64,000 bases of DNA from Clusia tigrina (GCA_920105625.2 OV050030.1:149647488-149711487), one strand, 5' to 3'. Shown: positions 50,547 through 60,789, numbered from the stretch's first letter. Program-made: numbers and translations. The notes: a model not told the origin generated them from the sequence alone.

Positions 50547-51727
50547 GAGAAAACTGGATACTCTAAATTAACTCCACAACTTCCTAGCGATTGGCCTTGC
50601 GCCTTATTAATAGTAACCGCAAACGCAAGGCAAACAGGAAACTGAAGTCGTTTAAATTGAAATGGCATATCAGATGGAACGATTGGGATGCGTGGAATGA
50701 ATGTATCTTCGCCTTTAAATTTCCCAGTTAAAATTGTAGCTTCAATTACATAAGCCATCAATCTTTTAACAGCAAGTCTTGTATCATTACACAAACGGGA
50801 TTGATTAATATTGCGTAGCATAATGATATTGACGCCAACTTTCAATTGGAAATTATGCGGAGGCGATCCTCGTAAATCTAACGAATTCAAAACTTCTGTT
50901 GGATAATTCACAATATCTTGTTCATTGGTAACAGTATCCACAGACTTGTACGAAATTAAGTCGCCTGGAATCTTGGATTGTATATCCATGTTTAATTTAC
51001 CATCTTTGTTCTTAGCCGCTAAAATTGCTCAATCACTCAACCATGCATGGCATTTATACTGTTGTACTATATTATGGAAAACACGTTCAATCAATTCCTC
51101 TTTTGACTGTACAAAACGGCAAAAATCAGTTGGCAATGTTATCAATCCAGTTTTGTCAGCAGGCATCGCACCATTCCCAATTTTCAGCAATTGCTTAGAG
51201 AACTTATCAGCAGATGGATCGTTCTGCAACTGAACACGAACGATGGTAGTAAGATTCAATGTTTTAACAAATCTCCATAAATATGAAGACTTCAACCAAG
51301 CGTTAATTTCATCGGCCGCCTTCCATCTAGGAAGGAGGAGCAATGTTTGTCTAAAATCACCTGACAATAAAATTAATACGCCACCAAATAAGCCTGAATT
51401 ATCTCGAACATCTTTCATAGTTCTTTCCAAAGCTTCAACAGATTTCTTATTCGCCATACTGCATTCATCCCAAATAATAATACAAATAATGTTTTTGAAA
51501 TGTTACATGTTGGAATTTCATTAACTTGGTAATTCAATGGCAATTTTAATGCAGAATGTGCTGTCCGACCACCATCTAACAAAGTAGCTGCAATGCCAGA
51601 AGACGTCAAAGCAATTGCAATTGTATCCTGGGAACGTATCGTTGCTAACAACAGTGAAATTAATACCATTTTTCCGGTGCCGCCATGAGCATATTGAAAA
51701 TAAAATCCACCGGCATCCACAATCCAC
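50547..51727 (-). pseudogene. Helitron Pif1-like helicase, main part
   Basis: Three open pieces: 51720-51415 with the Walker A region GGTGKM and TSSGIAATLLDGGRTAHS; 51457-51029 with GVLILLSGDFRQTLLLLP (motif III, G-D-x-R-Q) and later WLSD; 50989-50504 with LKVGVNIIMLRN and LAFAVTINKAQGQSLG (motif V/VI region). This helicase unwinds DNA during rolling-circle transposition. Walker A normally has T or S after GK; Met here should impair ATP binding. Frame breaks separate the pieces. Confidence 0.85.
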
Positions 51728-51729
51728 CT

Positions 51730-52019
51730 TCGAAATATATCCCAGGGTCTTTACCAAAGTTGTTGACATGGACCGAGCTGCTTAATATTGCCGGGATTAG
51801 TAGCAAAGAAACTATAACTGCTACCAGGAGAGAGCTCGTCGGTGGTGCTCGCCTCCTTTTTGTTGGTATTACATTCGATTCGGTTGAACGAGGCTGGGTG
51901 ATTGTGAGATGGACGATGTTTAGGTTATTATTGCTGAGCTGGGAAGATACACCGAAATCGTTATCCGCATCAGGTCCGTTACTGGAAGGGGTGCGAGCCT
52001 GTGGATTGGACGCTTCCAC
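51730..52019 (-). pseudogene. short Env-like/TM segment fused to Helitron sequence
   Basis: The frame overlaps the end of pol and reads SSLLVAVIVSLLLIPAILSS, a strong hydrophobic span, then GKDPGIYFEGG. The x-P-G-(I/L)-Y-F-E segment after a signal-like helix is what starts the env-like ORF of some BEL elements. The ORF then runs into Helitron sequence in a wrong frame (to 51660). Confidence 0.5.
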
Positions 52020-52144
52020 ACTTCAATTGACGTTTGAATTTCAGCCACATGTACTGCGCCATCTTGGCCTTCGAATGTTTTGATTATCCTTCCTAATGGC
52101 CAGCGAAGGGGTGGTAAGTTGTCTTCTTTTACTATTACCATCAT
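51920..52144 (-). pseudogene. BEL integrase C-terminal domain (DUF5641-type)
   Basis: Reads MMVIVKEDNLPPLRWPLGRI and AVHVAEIQTSIEVWKRPIHR-like sequence. V-x-(I/L)-x-(E/D)-x-N-x-P-P-x-x-W-P-L-G-R-I followed by x-R-P-(I/V)-x-(R/K)-L is the hallmark of the C-terminal domain of BEL/Pao integrases. Confidence 0.85.
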
Positions 52145-52678
52145 ACCTGGTCATGCATTATCCACCTGCTCTTTCCACTTGTGCCTGTATTTAAGTTCAT
52201 TCAGATTATCTCGAGACCATCGGTTCCAGAATTCATGCTTCATATGCGATACTAGCTTCCACCTGGTTAACAATGAAGCTTTGGTCGATGTGGCAGCCGT
52301 GTCAATTGGTGCTGTTAGAGGTTCGCCAATTAGGAAGTGTCCTGGCGTTCATGCGTCTAGATCTTTTGGGTCTGTTGACATGGGTGTTAATGGTCGAGAG
52401 TTTAAGATGACTTCTATTTCAACCATCACCGTTTCCAATTCTTCATACGTTAATGAAGCATTGCCCACATTTCTTACAAAAAGAGTTTTAGCAGATTTGA
52501 CTGCTGCTACTGCTGCTGCTAGTCCGTCAAAATGTGGTGCTCTTGGCGTAATGAAGTTGAATTTGATGCCCTTGTTGCTGCATGTCCTGATTACAGCTTC
52601 TTGTGCCTGTTCCCCATTGATTGCTTATTATAATTCTAAAAGCTGATTTTTGGCGCCGACGAAGTTTGTTGCGTTGTC
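52145..52678 (-). pseudogene. BEL integrase core, decayed part
   Basis: Stops interrupt every minus-strand frame, but pieces such as the 67-codon stretch 52730-52527 continue from the core toward the C-terminal domain. The third catalytic residue is not seen in a clean frame. Confidence 0.45.
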
Positions 52679-53303
52679 TCAGTACAAATTTTGACACTGC
52701 CCTCGTCGGGCTATGAAGCGCTTCAGGCATCCAATGAATGCTTCTGTGGTTAAATCGCTGACTACTTCAAGATGCACCTCCTTTATGGCAAAGCAGCAAA
52801 ACATTGGTACATAAGCTTTGTGTGGTATTTTCCCTCGCGCTTTGAAATAAATCCAGAAAGGGCCGCAGAAGTCGACTCCTGAATTGATGAATTGTCGTGC
52901 TGGTTGGACTCGTTCTGCAGAAAACCTCCCCATTATTTATTGGAAAAGTTTAGGCTTCGCTTTGGTGCAGCGAACGCAATGCTGTACAATTTACCGTGCA
53001 CATGGATTTGCCTTTTATAGGCCAAAACCGCTGACGCAGGTGGGCTAGTAGAGTCTGTGGCCCACAGTGCAAGTGTTCTTTGTGATAATCTGTTACGAGA
53101 AGTTTTGACAGGGGGTCGTTACATGGAATGATTATTAGATGCTTGGCATTATATGAAATGGTGGCTGCTTGAAGGCGTCCTCCCACACGTATTATCACTT
53201 CGGCGTCCACAAATGGGTTGAGGTTGGCTAACTGACTGTTTTTGTTCAGATTTGTATTTTTGGCGAGGGCCTTGATGTCTTCTTTGAAGTCAGATGTCTG
53301 CAT
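52679..53303 (-). pseudogene. BEL integrase zinc-binding and core region
   Basis: 53303-52950 reads NPFVDAEVIIRVGGRLQAA, HLIIIPCNDPLSKLLVTDYHKEHLHCGPQTLLAHLRQRFW, the N-terminal H...H region (H-x3-H-x-G). 52933-52679 reads FINSGVDFCGPFWIYFKARG and FAIKEVHLEVVSDLTTEAFIGCLKRFIARRG, the first catalytic Asp (G-V-D-F-x-G-P) and following helix. A frame break falls between them around the Cys pair (…CTALRSLHQSEA). Confidence 0.8.
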
Positions 53304-53450
53304 GGCGTGGCTGATGACTGAGCTTTGCTTTGTTCTTGAGGAGTTAGCGCAGTGTTACTTCTTCGTTCCTTCTTCGTAGTCTTTGAATGATTTATAAATC
53401 TCAGTACATATGCTACAATGTTTGTTAGTATTTTCAACGAGCTTTTGTGA

Positions 53451-53836
53451 TTAATTTTGTAGATCATATCCTCTAATTCGTTTGCAGCCGTAATAGTTGA
53501 TGTTACCGCGGTTTGTCTCCTTTCGATCGTAGTCTCGATGGCCAGTTCTCTTTAGTATGGTTTTGGCCAATCGTCCTTTTATCTTTGAAGGAAGATGGTT
53601 CCATAAAACCACATATTGCAGGTGCTTAACTCTGACGGTGCTAATGCTCTGGATAGTATATCTGCTGGGTTTTCCTGAGAACGGACGTGTCGCCATTGGG
53701 AGGCGATAAGGAGCTCTTGAATTCTTGCAATTCTGTTAGCGACAAAGGTTTGGAATGTCGTTGACTGTGCGTTGATCCATGAGAGAACAATTTGTGAGTC
53801 AGTCCACAGATACGTTGGGACATCGGTTAAGGTCAA
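53451..53836 (-). pseudogene. BEL RNase H C-terminal part
   Basis: Reads VPTYLWTDSQIVLSWINAQ, FVANRIARIQ, WRHVRSQENPADILSRALAPSEL, which are conserved RNase H motifs of BEL/Pao (W-T-D-S-x-x-V-L-x-W and N-P-A-D-x-x-S-R). Frameshift near the end. Confidence 0.8.
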
Positions 53837-53878
53837 GTCCTCCTTTACTCGTGCTGCTAAATGGGCACTAAGGAATGA

Positions 53879-54388
53879 TTAGCAGAGCTCCAGCCGTGGT
53901 ATTCTTTGTGCTTTCAGTGGTGCTATGCGCGATTTTGCGCATAGAAGCCGTACGACAATTGTTCCGTCAGGGCGGATTGATTGAGCGTAAATTGCCGCAC
54001 CGTATGCCGTCTCTGAGGCATCAGCGAATGCATGCAATTGAAATGATCTCTTAGTGCCTTCTTGAAATATGTGTCTGGCAATGTGGGTATTGTTGAGTTT
54101 GTTCAGGCTACTACGGAAAGTGGTCCATTTAGTATGTAGTACAGTCGGCAGTTCGACATCCCATGACAGCGTTGTCTGCCACAATTCCTGTATGAGAATT
54201 TTATCTGTTACCACTATTGGTGCCAGTACACCCAATGGATCGAATATTCTGGCTATATCCGAGACGATGGCTCTTTTGGTGATTCGATTATGTGTGGTGA
54301 GATTCATTTTGACGCAGAATTCATCAGTATTTGGTAACCAGGTGAGTCCTAGGGGTTTGATTGCGTTGTTGGTGTCATTGTTGCGCAT
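53879..54388 (-). pseudogene. BEL RT connection and RNase H start, 169 codons
   Basis: Reads PLGLTWLPNTDEFCVKM, SDIARIFDPLGVLAPIVVTDKILIQELW, SFQLHAFADASETAYGAAIYA and LLCAKSRIAPLKAQRIPRLELC. This is the LG-x-x-W, F-D-P-L-G, F-(A/S)-D-A-S and K-S-R-x-A-P series between BEL RT and RNase H. Its start codon lies beside a rearranged junction (see the 20-base repeat at 54381-54400). Confidence 0.85.
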
Positions 54389-54400
54389 AGAAGCCGTACG
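54381..54400. repeat. 20-base direct repeat of 53935-53954 at a deletion junction
   Basis: TTGCGCATAGAAGCCGTACG occurs at both positions. At 53935 it encodes the conserved BEL residues RLLCA in frame. At 54381 it sits between the YVDD box and the downstream RT, in a different frame, where about 100 codons seem to be missing. Confidence 0.75.
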
Positions 54401-55267
54401 CGGATCCAGTTAAACAGTCATCCACGTAGAAGTTGTTTCAGAGAGCTTCAGCCCCAAGTGGATATTGAGAAGTGTGCTCCTTTCCTAATTGTTGAAGACA
54501 CTTGATTGCCAAGTATGGTGCTGACCGAGTTCCGTATGTCACCGTGTTTAGTTGGATATATTGCGTGTTTTCGGTGGGATCTTTCCTCCAAACGATTAGC
54601 TGGTACTTTCGGTCGTCCGCATGAACCAAAATTTGTCTGTACATTTTTTGTATATCAGACGTGAAGACAAATCGTGGACATAGGAATCGCAGTAAAATCG
54701 TAAACAGTTCGCTTTGAATCGTTGGCCCTGTGTGCATAAGGTTGTTGAGAGCTAACCCTGTTGACGTCTTCGCTGAGGCATCAAACACGACTCTTAACTT
54801 CGTGGTGCTGCTTTCTGGCCGCTTGATGCAATGATGCGGGATGAAAAAACAGGGTGATGTTATGCTGTCGAAATTTGTTTTTGTCATGTGCCACAATGAT
54901 TCGTATTCGTCCATGAATGCGGCATACTCAATTCCTTATCTGCTGCCAGGCATCTCTCCAGTTGATAGAATCGATTGGTTGCGATTTTGCTTGAGTCGCC
55001 TGGAGCGGATGTATGTTCTGCGAGTGGAATCTTGACTATATATCGACCTTGATGGTTTCGAGTTAAGTGCAGTGCGAAATGAGTTTCACATAGATTTTCT
55101 GTGGCAGAAATTGTTGGTTTTGTGTCTTCCATTTCTTTAAGGTTCCAAAATTTTTCAATTGACTCATCTAACAGCCTATCCCCATTTGTCAGTACCCCCC
55201 ATGTTTTCCAGCTGCCACCCAACCAAGCACTGTTTTTTGTAGAATTGGGAGATTTTCTCCTAACCAT
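54401..55267 (-). pseudogene. BEL reverse transcriptase
   Basis: 55267-54884 reads SIEKFWNLKEMED and HLTRNHQGRYIVKIPL; 54914-54438 reads FFIPHHCIKRPESSTTKLRVVFDASAK, SDIQKMYRQILVHADDR, NTVTYGTRSAPYLAIKCLQQL. Past the ORF, about 54430-54405 reads NFYVDDCLTGS in another frame, the catalytic box. Most RT motifs are preserved, but two frame changes and the deletion after YVDD inactivate it. Confidence 0.85.
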
Positions 55268-55791
55268 ATTTGCCTGGTTAGGAGTAGCTGATGGTGAAAT
55301 TCAGCGCCAAGCAAAACGTCGATTTTGCCAGGGCGTGTGAAGTGAGGATCGGCTAGTAACACTTCTTTCGGTATTCTCCATGATGAGTTGTTCAGAGATT
55401 GTGCCGGTTGCATTGGGACAATATCTGGCAATACAAATGACTTTAGCCTTGTAGAAAAACTGCTTGTTCGTGACTTAAATTAGATGTTGACGCGCTGGTT
55501 TGCCGTTTTTCTGCTGTGACCAATGCCTTCAATGCGGAGCGTTACGTTGCTTGGAGTAATTGCTAGCCGCTTGATCAGCCGTTCGGTCACTAAGTTGACC
55601 TGTGAGCCGGAATCTAAGATGCCTCTGAACTCATTAGATTGTCCGTTGCTTGCCGTGATCGTTACTCTGGCTGTTGCTAACAAAACATGGCCTTGGGATG
55701 CCGACAATGTATTGGCTGCTGCTGATGTAACTGATGAATTGGCCGCCTTGGGTTCTATGGTATGTTTTGTTGATGGGAGGTTGTTTCCCAA
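55189..55791 (-). pseudogene. BEL protease
   Basis: 55791-55480 contains RGILDSGSQVNLVTERLIKRL, the DSGS active-site loop. 55431-55189 continues HFTRPGKIDVLLGAEFHHQLL and LGWVAAGKHG, the I-D-(V/I)-L-(I/L)-G-A segment of BEL proteases. A frame break with a stop lies between 55480 and 55431. Confidence 0.8.
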
Positions 55792-55942
55792 GTGCAGCAG
55801 TGAATTGTGTTTTCTGTTACATTTCGAACAGCCACGTGTGGTGCATGTTTTTGACGTATGGTCACCCTTAATGAAATTAACGCATAGTTGTTGCCTTTAA
55901 GCCTAGTTTAGTCTAGCTACTGCTGATAATTGTAGAAATGAT

Positions 55943-57332
55943 TTACAATAATAATACAGGGGATGGTTTGTGCCTTAACAAAAGTTGCATTTCGTAGTCG
56001 CAGTTGCAACTGTTGACACTGCCCTTGATGAATGTGGTCTTTCTCGTCCTCCGAGACTCTCCAGAGATTGGAAACGATGCTCGAGGTAGTGCAGAAAGTC
56101 TTCCAACGTTTGAGTCTCTTTTGGATTCTTTATTGACTGCTCGTACAACAAGTGACTCTGGCGGTCTAACTTCTTCACGAGGATATGCAGAAATATTGGG
56201 TCCCATGCTTTGTCTTACAACATCATGGAAGTTTTTTATTGCTCCTGAAGATATGTTTTCTGGTGATATTCTTGAATGCCCTATGATTTGTTGGAATAGT
56301 GTGGAGGCCAGCACTCTTTTATTGTGGTACCGGTCTTGGAGAAGGGTCCACGCTGTTTCATAATTCTCCTGGATTAATGGTAGATGCCTGATTAATCTTT
56401 CAGCTTTTCCAGTGACATTCGAATTCCACATTTTTCGTGTTGGGGCAATTGAACTCTTGTGCACCATTTCTGAGAACATATCAAAGAATTGGTGCCATTT
56501 TGAGGCGGTTGCCGTCAAATTTTGGTAGGAAAATTTTGGGCAAACGATATGCAAGCGATTCAGGTTGCAGTGTGGAAGTCGGAGCCCTTGCTTTGGTGGA
56601 CAAAACAATCAACTGCTGATGAGCCTTATCTTCCATGTCCAGGTATGCTGAATGGTCATACCCTGCGTCTTCTGGTGTTGATAATTGCTCAAAGATCTAG
56701 TAATTTATGGTCTCGATCTCGTCCCATAGTTTGTTGATGCGTTTAATGTTACCCTCGTAGTACTCCTGTGGTTGCTTGGTTATGATGTTCAACAATCCAG
56801 AAAGTAGCCGGTCAGGAGACATTAATAACGCTTGTTGTTTGCGCATGATGCCGCTTATGTTGGGTGTGGCTACATTCACTTGCCTCTCTGTAGGCGTTGG
56901 AATCCATGCAGCAGGGCGGGGTTCTATTTGCTTTGAATGAGTGCGGTCTGCTGACGTTGTAGGTGCTGGATGATGGGTGCTGTTTCTTGCCATCAATGCT
57001 ATTTCAAACTCTTCTCCGTATTGAGTGACAAGGTCTGATATTTCATGGTAGTAGTCATTCGTGAAATACGGATGGTCCATTGATATATTTTCCAGCAGCC
57101 TTATTGTGTTATCGGTTGTTTCGAATTCTGCCCATGCCTCATTTAGACATCGACAACGTTCTTCAAAATAGGATGTGAATTGTTTTCGTTCCACCGAATC
57201 CTTTTTGTAGTTCCGGATTATTCTCTGTATTCCCTCTCCGGTTTCCTGTTGCGATGCAAAAAAATCGCTAAATTTTTCCAAATTCTTGCTTCCTTGCGCA
57301 CACTGATGTGAATGCTGCTTGTTGGTTCGCAA
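55943..57332 (-). pseudogene. BEL Gag
   Basis: 57332-56697 (211 codons) has helical, coiled-coil-like content (EGIQRIIRNYKKDSVERKQF) as in BEL Gag N-termini. 56608-55943 contains WHQFFDMFSEMVHK, KAERLIRHLPLIQENYETAWTLLQDRYHNK, and TLFQQI, the DUF1759 pattern (W-x-x-F-x-x-x-F, A-x-x-x-I-x-x-L-x-L-T/I-x-x-N-Y-x-x-A-W-x-x-L-x-x-R-Y). Frame breaks occur near 56610-56697 and at about 56200. The zinc-knuckle region is not in a clean frame. Confidence 0.8.
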
Positions 57333-57407
57333 CGTTGGACTTTGTCGGCTTGCTAAATGATAAAACTGGTATTTGCACCAGGATGCCGCAAATGTTACGT
57401 GTTTGAA

Positions 57408-57424
57408 TTACGTCGGGGTCACCA
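57408..57424 (-). promoter_or_regulatory. BEL primer binding site
   Basis: TGGTGACCCCGACGTAA on the minus strand, one base inside the LTR end. TGG...-type start fits a tRNA 3' complement; the tRNA is not identified. Confidence 0.55.
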
Positions 57425-57425
57425 A

Positions 57426-57891
57426 TGTTTTGTTCCTAACTTTGATTCCTATACAGGCACTTTAACCTGGATAGGAGGTAGGAAATCTCCAGCACTTGAA
57501 CTTGAAAAACCAGCTGGGATGAAATAAACTTCACTTGTTGTAAGCTTGGTTATAATTCACGATTTTATTTGCCAGTTATGACCTTAAATACAATTCTAAC
57601 TACAATTAATTACAATAACAAAAACTTAATTGGTACGGTAAAATTAATACAAAACAAAATATTGAAAAATGCAAATGCAGTAAAGTAAGGCCTTTGGCTT
57701 CTGGGTAACGAACTGGCGTTCACTCAAGGCCAATGCAACGTTATATTTGTTGTCAATATGCATGATTATTTCTGCTGACTCGCCATCATACGGGTGTTTC
57801 ACCTACTGCTACCAAAGGCAATTGACTTGGACGGTGCTGTTATGTAGCGGATGACGATGTTGTTGTGCGTATGAAAATTACTTTTCGTACA
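57426..57891 (-). repeat. BEL 5' LTR
   Basis: On the minus strand from TGTACGAAAAG to GGAACAAAACA, TG...CA ends, with AATAAA on the minus strand around 57563. The outer boundary is set by the TGT motif and by LINE coding sequence starting right after it; no second LTR exists to confirm it. Confidence 0.6.
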
Positions 57892-58600
57892 GGCAGTATG
57901 GGTCATAGGCCAATCGGCTACCAGCGCACTGATGGCACCAGCGGCCGAATTCTATACATGGGTCCATGTGAAAGGTGTGTACATTTTTAGTATTTACGCT
58001 GCTCCACGTGCCTATATCCGCGAATTCGAAACTCTGCTTACCGCAGTACAAATGGCGGCAAAAGGGAAAAGAAATATAGTAATACCAGGCGATTTCAGTG
58101 CCTGGTCCACCACCTGGGGCTGCAAGAGGACAAATAAGAGAGGAGCTCGTCGGAGCCCTAAACCTATCGCAGCTGAACACACCAGGCGTGACTACATTTG
58201 AGAATGGCAGAAGCTATTCGTTCATTGACCTGGCCTTCGCTAGCAGTAACATGGCAAAGAAAACGCGCTGGAGTAAAGGCAACATGCACACACAGAATGA
58301 TCACCGGGCGCTACTAATGGAAATACAGACAAGTCGCAGTATCCGATCGGAACCCAAAGCCACGATACCTTATGAATGGGTGTCGATAAAGCTTAATAAA
58401 GAACTTTTCGTAAATATCAGGAACAATTTTACGCAGACCGTAAGTAATGTCACAGCCACATCAGCAGTAACAAACACAATGGCCGCAGTTGGGAAACCGT
58501 GTGACGCAGCAATGCCGGTCAGAAATAGCACATTGCCGAGAAGGCCTGTCTACTGGTGGAGTGACGAGATCGCAGACATCAGAGTAAACTGCATCAAGGC
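57892..58600 (+). pseudogene. LINE endonuclease region
   Basis: 58201 and 58775 frames together read VYIFSIYAAPRAYIREFETLL, KRNIVIPGDFSAWSTTWGC (the G-D-F-x-A-x-x-x-x-W-G catalytic segment), GVTTFENGRSYSFIDLAFAS (x-x-S-x-I-D) and NDHRALLMEI (the S/N-D-H motif). These are the APE-like endonuclease motifs that nick the target in R1/jockey LINEs. A frameshift near 58140 breaks it. Confidence 0.8.
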
Positions 58601-59297
58601 TAGGAGGAAAAGCCCAAGAGCATGGCACAATCCCGGCTTCCAACAACTTCACTTGAGGAGTTCGCCAAGTTACGGAAAAAGCTCCGAATGGAAATTGCAG
58701 CTATTAAAAAGCGTGCATCCCGTGAGGTCATTGACTTCGCAAATGACGATCCATGGGGTAAAGCATATAAGGTGATTATGCGGCAGGTCAATGATTTCCC
58801 GGTGGTAACCTCACAGGAAGTACTAGATGCGGCAGCTAGAATGGAAGACAATAAGGCACCAGGGCTAGACGGTATTCTGAGCATTGCTCTGAAGCTTGCA
58901 ATCTACGAGCGTCCGCAAATCTTTGCAAGCATGTATACCGAGTGCTTAAGAAAAGGGTGCTTTCCAAGGCACTGGAGAAAGCAACGATTGGTTCTCTTGC
59001 TCAAGCCCGGGAAGAAGCCAGATGAGCCATCAGCGTACAGGCCCTTAGGGACAGGAACGGAGTACTGCAGTACGAGACAGAGGAAGGCCCAAAGTATCAC
59101 AAGGTGATGGGTGGCGTGCCGCAAGGTTCAGTACCGTGCCCGATAATATAGAATATAATGTATGATGGGGTACTTCATATCGAAATGCCACAAGATGCGA
59201 CCTTATTGGACATGCTGACGACATTGCGCTAGTCGTCACATCGAAAAGAGTTTCAAATATATTAGCAAATATCGGTGGAGCACGAGATCGCAAACGG
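58601..59297 (+). pseudogene. LINE reverse transcriptase, internally deleted
   Basis: 58622-59107 reads NKAPGLDGILSIALKLAI and FPRHWRKQRLVLLLKPGKKPDEPSAYRPL, the RT entry motifs. It then jumps at about 59045 to a palm region reading GGVPQGSVPCPII, IMYDGVL, and ADDIALVVTSKR (the catalytic (F/Y)ADD box with an intact DD). RT fingers and motif A are deleted at the jump. Confidence 0.8.
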
Positions 59298-60274
59298 CGA
59301 GGGTACTATTTATATTTCGGGAATAGCAAACAATAACAAACATTTTAAAATGAAAATGGCTTTATTGATTTTCAAAATATTCCCCTTGATAATCAATACA
59401 CTTTTGCATGCCTTCAAACCATTTGTCATAGCAGTTTTTTCATTCCTCTTGAGAAACCTCCAAAACATGGTTTTTGAACGCTTCAACTGCTTCTTCGGCG
59501 CTCGTAAATCGGTAACCACGCAGTTTACCTTTGATATTCGGGAACAAGAAGAAGTCATTGGGTGCCAAATCAGGACAGTACGGAGGATGAGTCATCAATT
59601 CGATGTTTTGACTGCTCAAAAATTCACCTGTTTGAATTCACGAATTTCTACGAAGACTTCCGGCAAACAAATGGTCGTGTACCACTCAGAATATATCCAC
59701 GAACAACTTTTGTTGCATTTAGCTCGCCTTGGAATTCCCACACGGTCGATTGTTGTATTGTTTCCGTCTCATACGCATATACATATCCATGATTCGTCAC
59801 TTCTCACGATTTCATACACGTCTTTTGAAGCCCCACGGTCCCACATTATGTGTGATCCAACGCGAACAAATCTTTTTTACAACTCTTTTTTACAAAACGT
59901 CACAACAACCGATTTTGGACCACCTTCACGGAATTCGTCGGCGACCGAACTACGACCACGATTGAATTAACTATACCAAAGATATATTGTGGTTTTTGAT
60001 GGTGCTTTATCGCCAGACAAAGAACTGAGTTCATCGACACATTCTTGTTGAGATAATCCACGTCGAAAGTTGTGAAAAATAATCCAACGAAAACCTTCTC
60101 TTGAAATTTCCATTTTTTGGCAAAATTGATTTTCTTAACTCACTGTAAAAAAAACAAATCAACACGTTGTGAGTACGTTTATGCTAAAAGATGTCAAAAT
60201 TTATTATGGTGTTGCCAGATTTTAGCTATTGACATTAGTATTGCCAGTTCCCTAAATATAAATACTACCCCTCG
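59298..60274 (-). mobile_element. mariner transposon, decayed
   Basis: Inverted ends: 59298-59329 (CGAGGGTACTATTTATATTT...) and reverse complement of 60241-60274 (CGAGGGGTAGTATTTATATT...), about 32-34 bases with few mismatches. The transposase is on the minus strand. If the element begins inside the GGGTA, TA at 59304-59305 and 60266-60267 could be the target duplication; the true outer edge is uncertain. At about 977 bases it is shorter than a full mariner (about 1.3 kb). Confidence 0.8.
59362..60113 (-). pseudogene. mariner transposase
   Basis: From ATG 60113 it reads ISREGFRWIIFHNFRRGLSQ, ELSSLSGDKAPSKTTIYLWY (the helix-turn-helix DNA-binding domain), then after breaks SDESW with the first catalytic Asp, and near the end APNDFFLFPNIKGKLRGYRF, part of the DD34D region and the C-terminal motif. 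Several stops, at least three frame changes, and loss of about 280 bases relative to a usual 1.04-kb gene make it dead. Confidence 0.85.
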
Positions 60275-60283
60275 TGTATACAT

Positions 60284-60443
60284 ATCCATATACATATATA
60301 TATATACATACATATATATTCATATACATATAAATACATATGCATATACACATACTCGTACATATACATATACATTTACATATACATATACAAATACATG
60401 TACATATACATATACATACGAGTATATACTCGTACATATATAT
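60284..60443. repeat. TA/CATA-rich microsatellite
   Basis: About 160 bases of imperfect TATACATA repeat between the mariner and the gypsy LTR, with scattered ACTCG interruptions. Plus-strand ORFs of Tyr-Ile-type repeats here are artefacts. Confidence 0.9.
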
Positions 60444-60659
60444 TGTTACGTTTTTCGGGCCTGCTTGGTACGACCTCTGGATTGCGTAATAAGCACTAAT
60501 AAAATACAAGAAAATAAACTCGTCGAAAAGATCGGATTTTATTATCCTCCTAAAACTCACTGCCAGTCGAGCTGCTTTAACAATACTTAAGTATATTTTC
60601 TACTGCATAGCCTACTTATACAAATAATGTACTGTGGCAGCGAGTGCTACTTTGTAACA
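60444..60659 (-). repeat. 3' LTR of the right-edge gypsy element
   Basis: On the minus strand from TGTTACAAAG to AAAACGTAACA, 216 bases with inverted TGTTAC/GTAACA ends. AATAAA on the minus strand near 60537. Preceded by a purine-rich tract. Confidence 0.8.
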
Positions 60660-60672
60660 CTACCTTCCACCT
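60660..60672 (-). promoter_or_regulatory. polypurine tract
   Basis: AGGTGGAAGGTAG on the minus strand, directly before the LTR start TGTTAC. Primes plus-strand DNA. Confidence 0.65.
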
Positions 60673-60789
60673 AGATTTGTTCGCCCCGAACAATAACGTT
60701 TAGCTGCTCCCGTAAACCGACAATCTGTCCAGATGCACTACTTTGAGTTCCCTCTGTTTCCTGGGTGCTTTTGAATCCTGTACACCACG
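60673..60789 (-). pseudogene. integrase extreme C-terminus, out of frame
   Basis: A second minus-strand frame reads RINDVVYRIQKHPGNRGNSK, the typical tail after the integrase in mdg1-like elements. It is shifted relative to the main integrase ORF by a small indel near 60790. Confidence 0.6.

Larger units (their letters stand above)
49350..51727 (-). mobile_element. Helitron, 3' half with Pif1-like helicase
   Basis: On the minus strand a Pif1-type helicase (51720-50540, continuing at 49548-49380) is followed by a terminal hairpin and CTAG next to T, the Helitron 3' signature. The 5' part, including the Rep nuclease, is missing because a BEL element abuts at 51727. A solo LTR splits the helicase. 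Confidence 0.85.
51728..57891 (-). mobile_element. BEL/Pao retrotransposon, 5' LTR to Env-like tail, 3' LTR missing
   Basis: Minus strand order: LTR (57891-57426), primer site, gag (57332-55943), protease (55791-55189), RT (55267-53879), RNase H (53836-53451), integrase (53303-52679), DUF5641-type C-terminal domain (52144-51920) and an Env-like start (52019-51730). It then switches directly into the Helitron helicase. Multiple frame breaks. Confidence 0.85.
57892..59297 (+). mobile_element. R1-like LINE fragment (endonuclease and RT)
   Basis: Plus-strand pieces of an apurinic-type endonuclease (57932-58500), a linker with YWWSDEIADIR, and RT (58840-59290). Both ends are missing: the BEL LTR cuts the 5' side and the mariner the 3' side. 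Confidence 0.8.

Noticed and set aside
52080..52646. 188-codon plus-strand ORF
   Set aside because: It is antisense to the BEL integrase region; no recognisable domain.
59275..59970. 231-codon plus-strand ORF
   Set aside because: It is antisense to the mariner transposase, whose motifs read clearly on the minus strand.
60117..60590. 157-codon plus-strand ORF rich in Tyr, Ile and Thr
   Set aside because: It is translated TA/CATA microsatellite running into the gypsy LTR; composition and position show an artefact.
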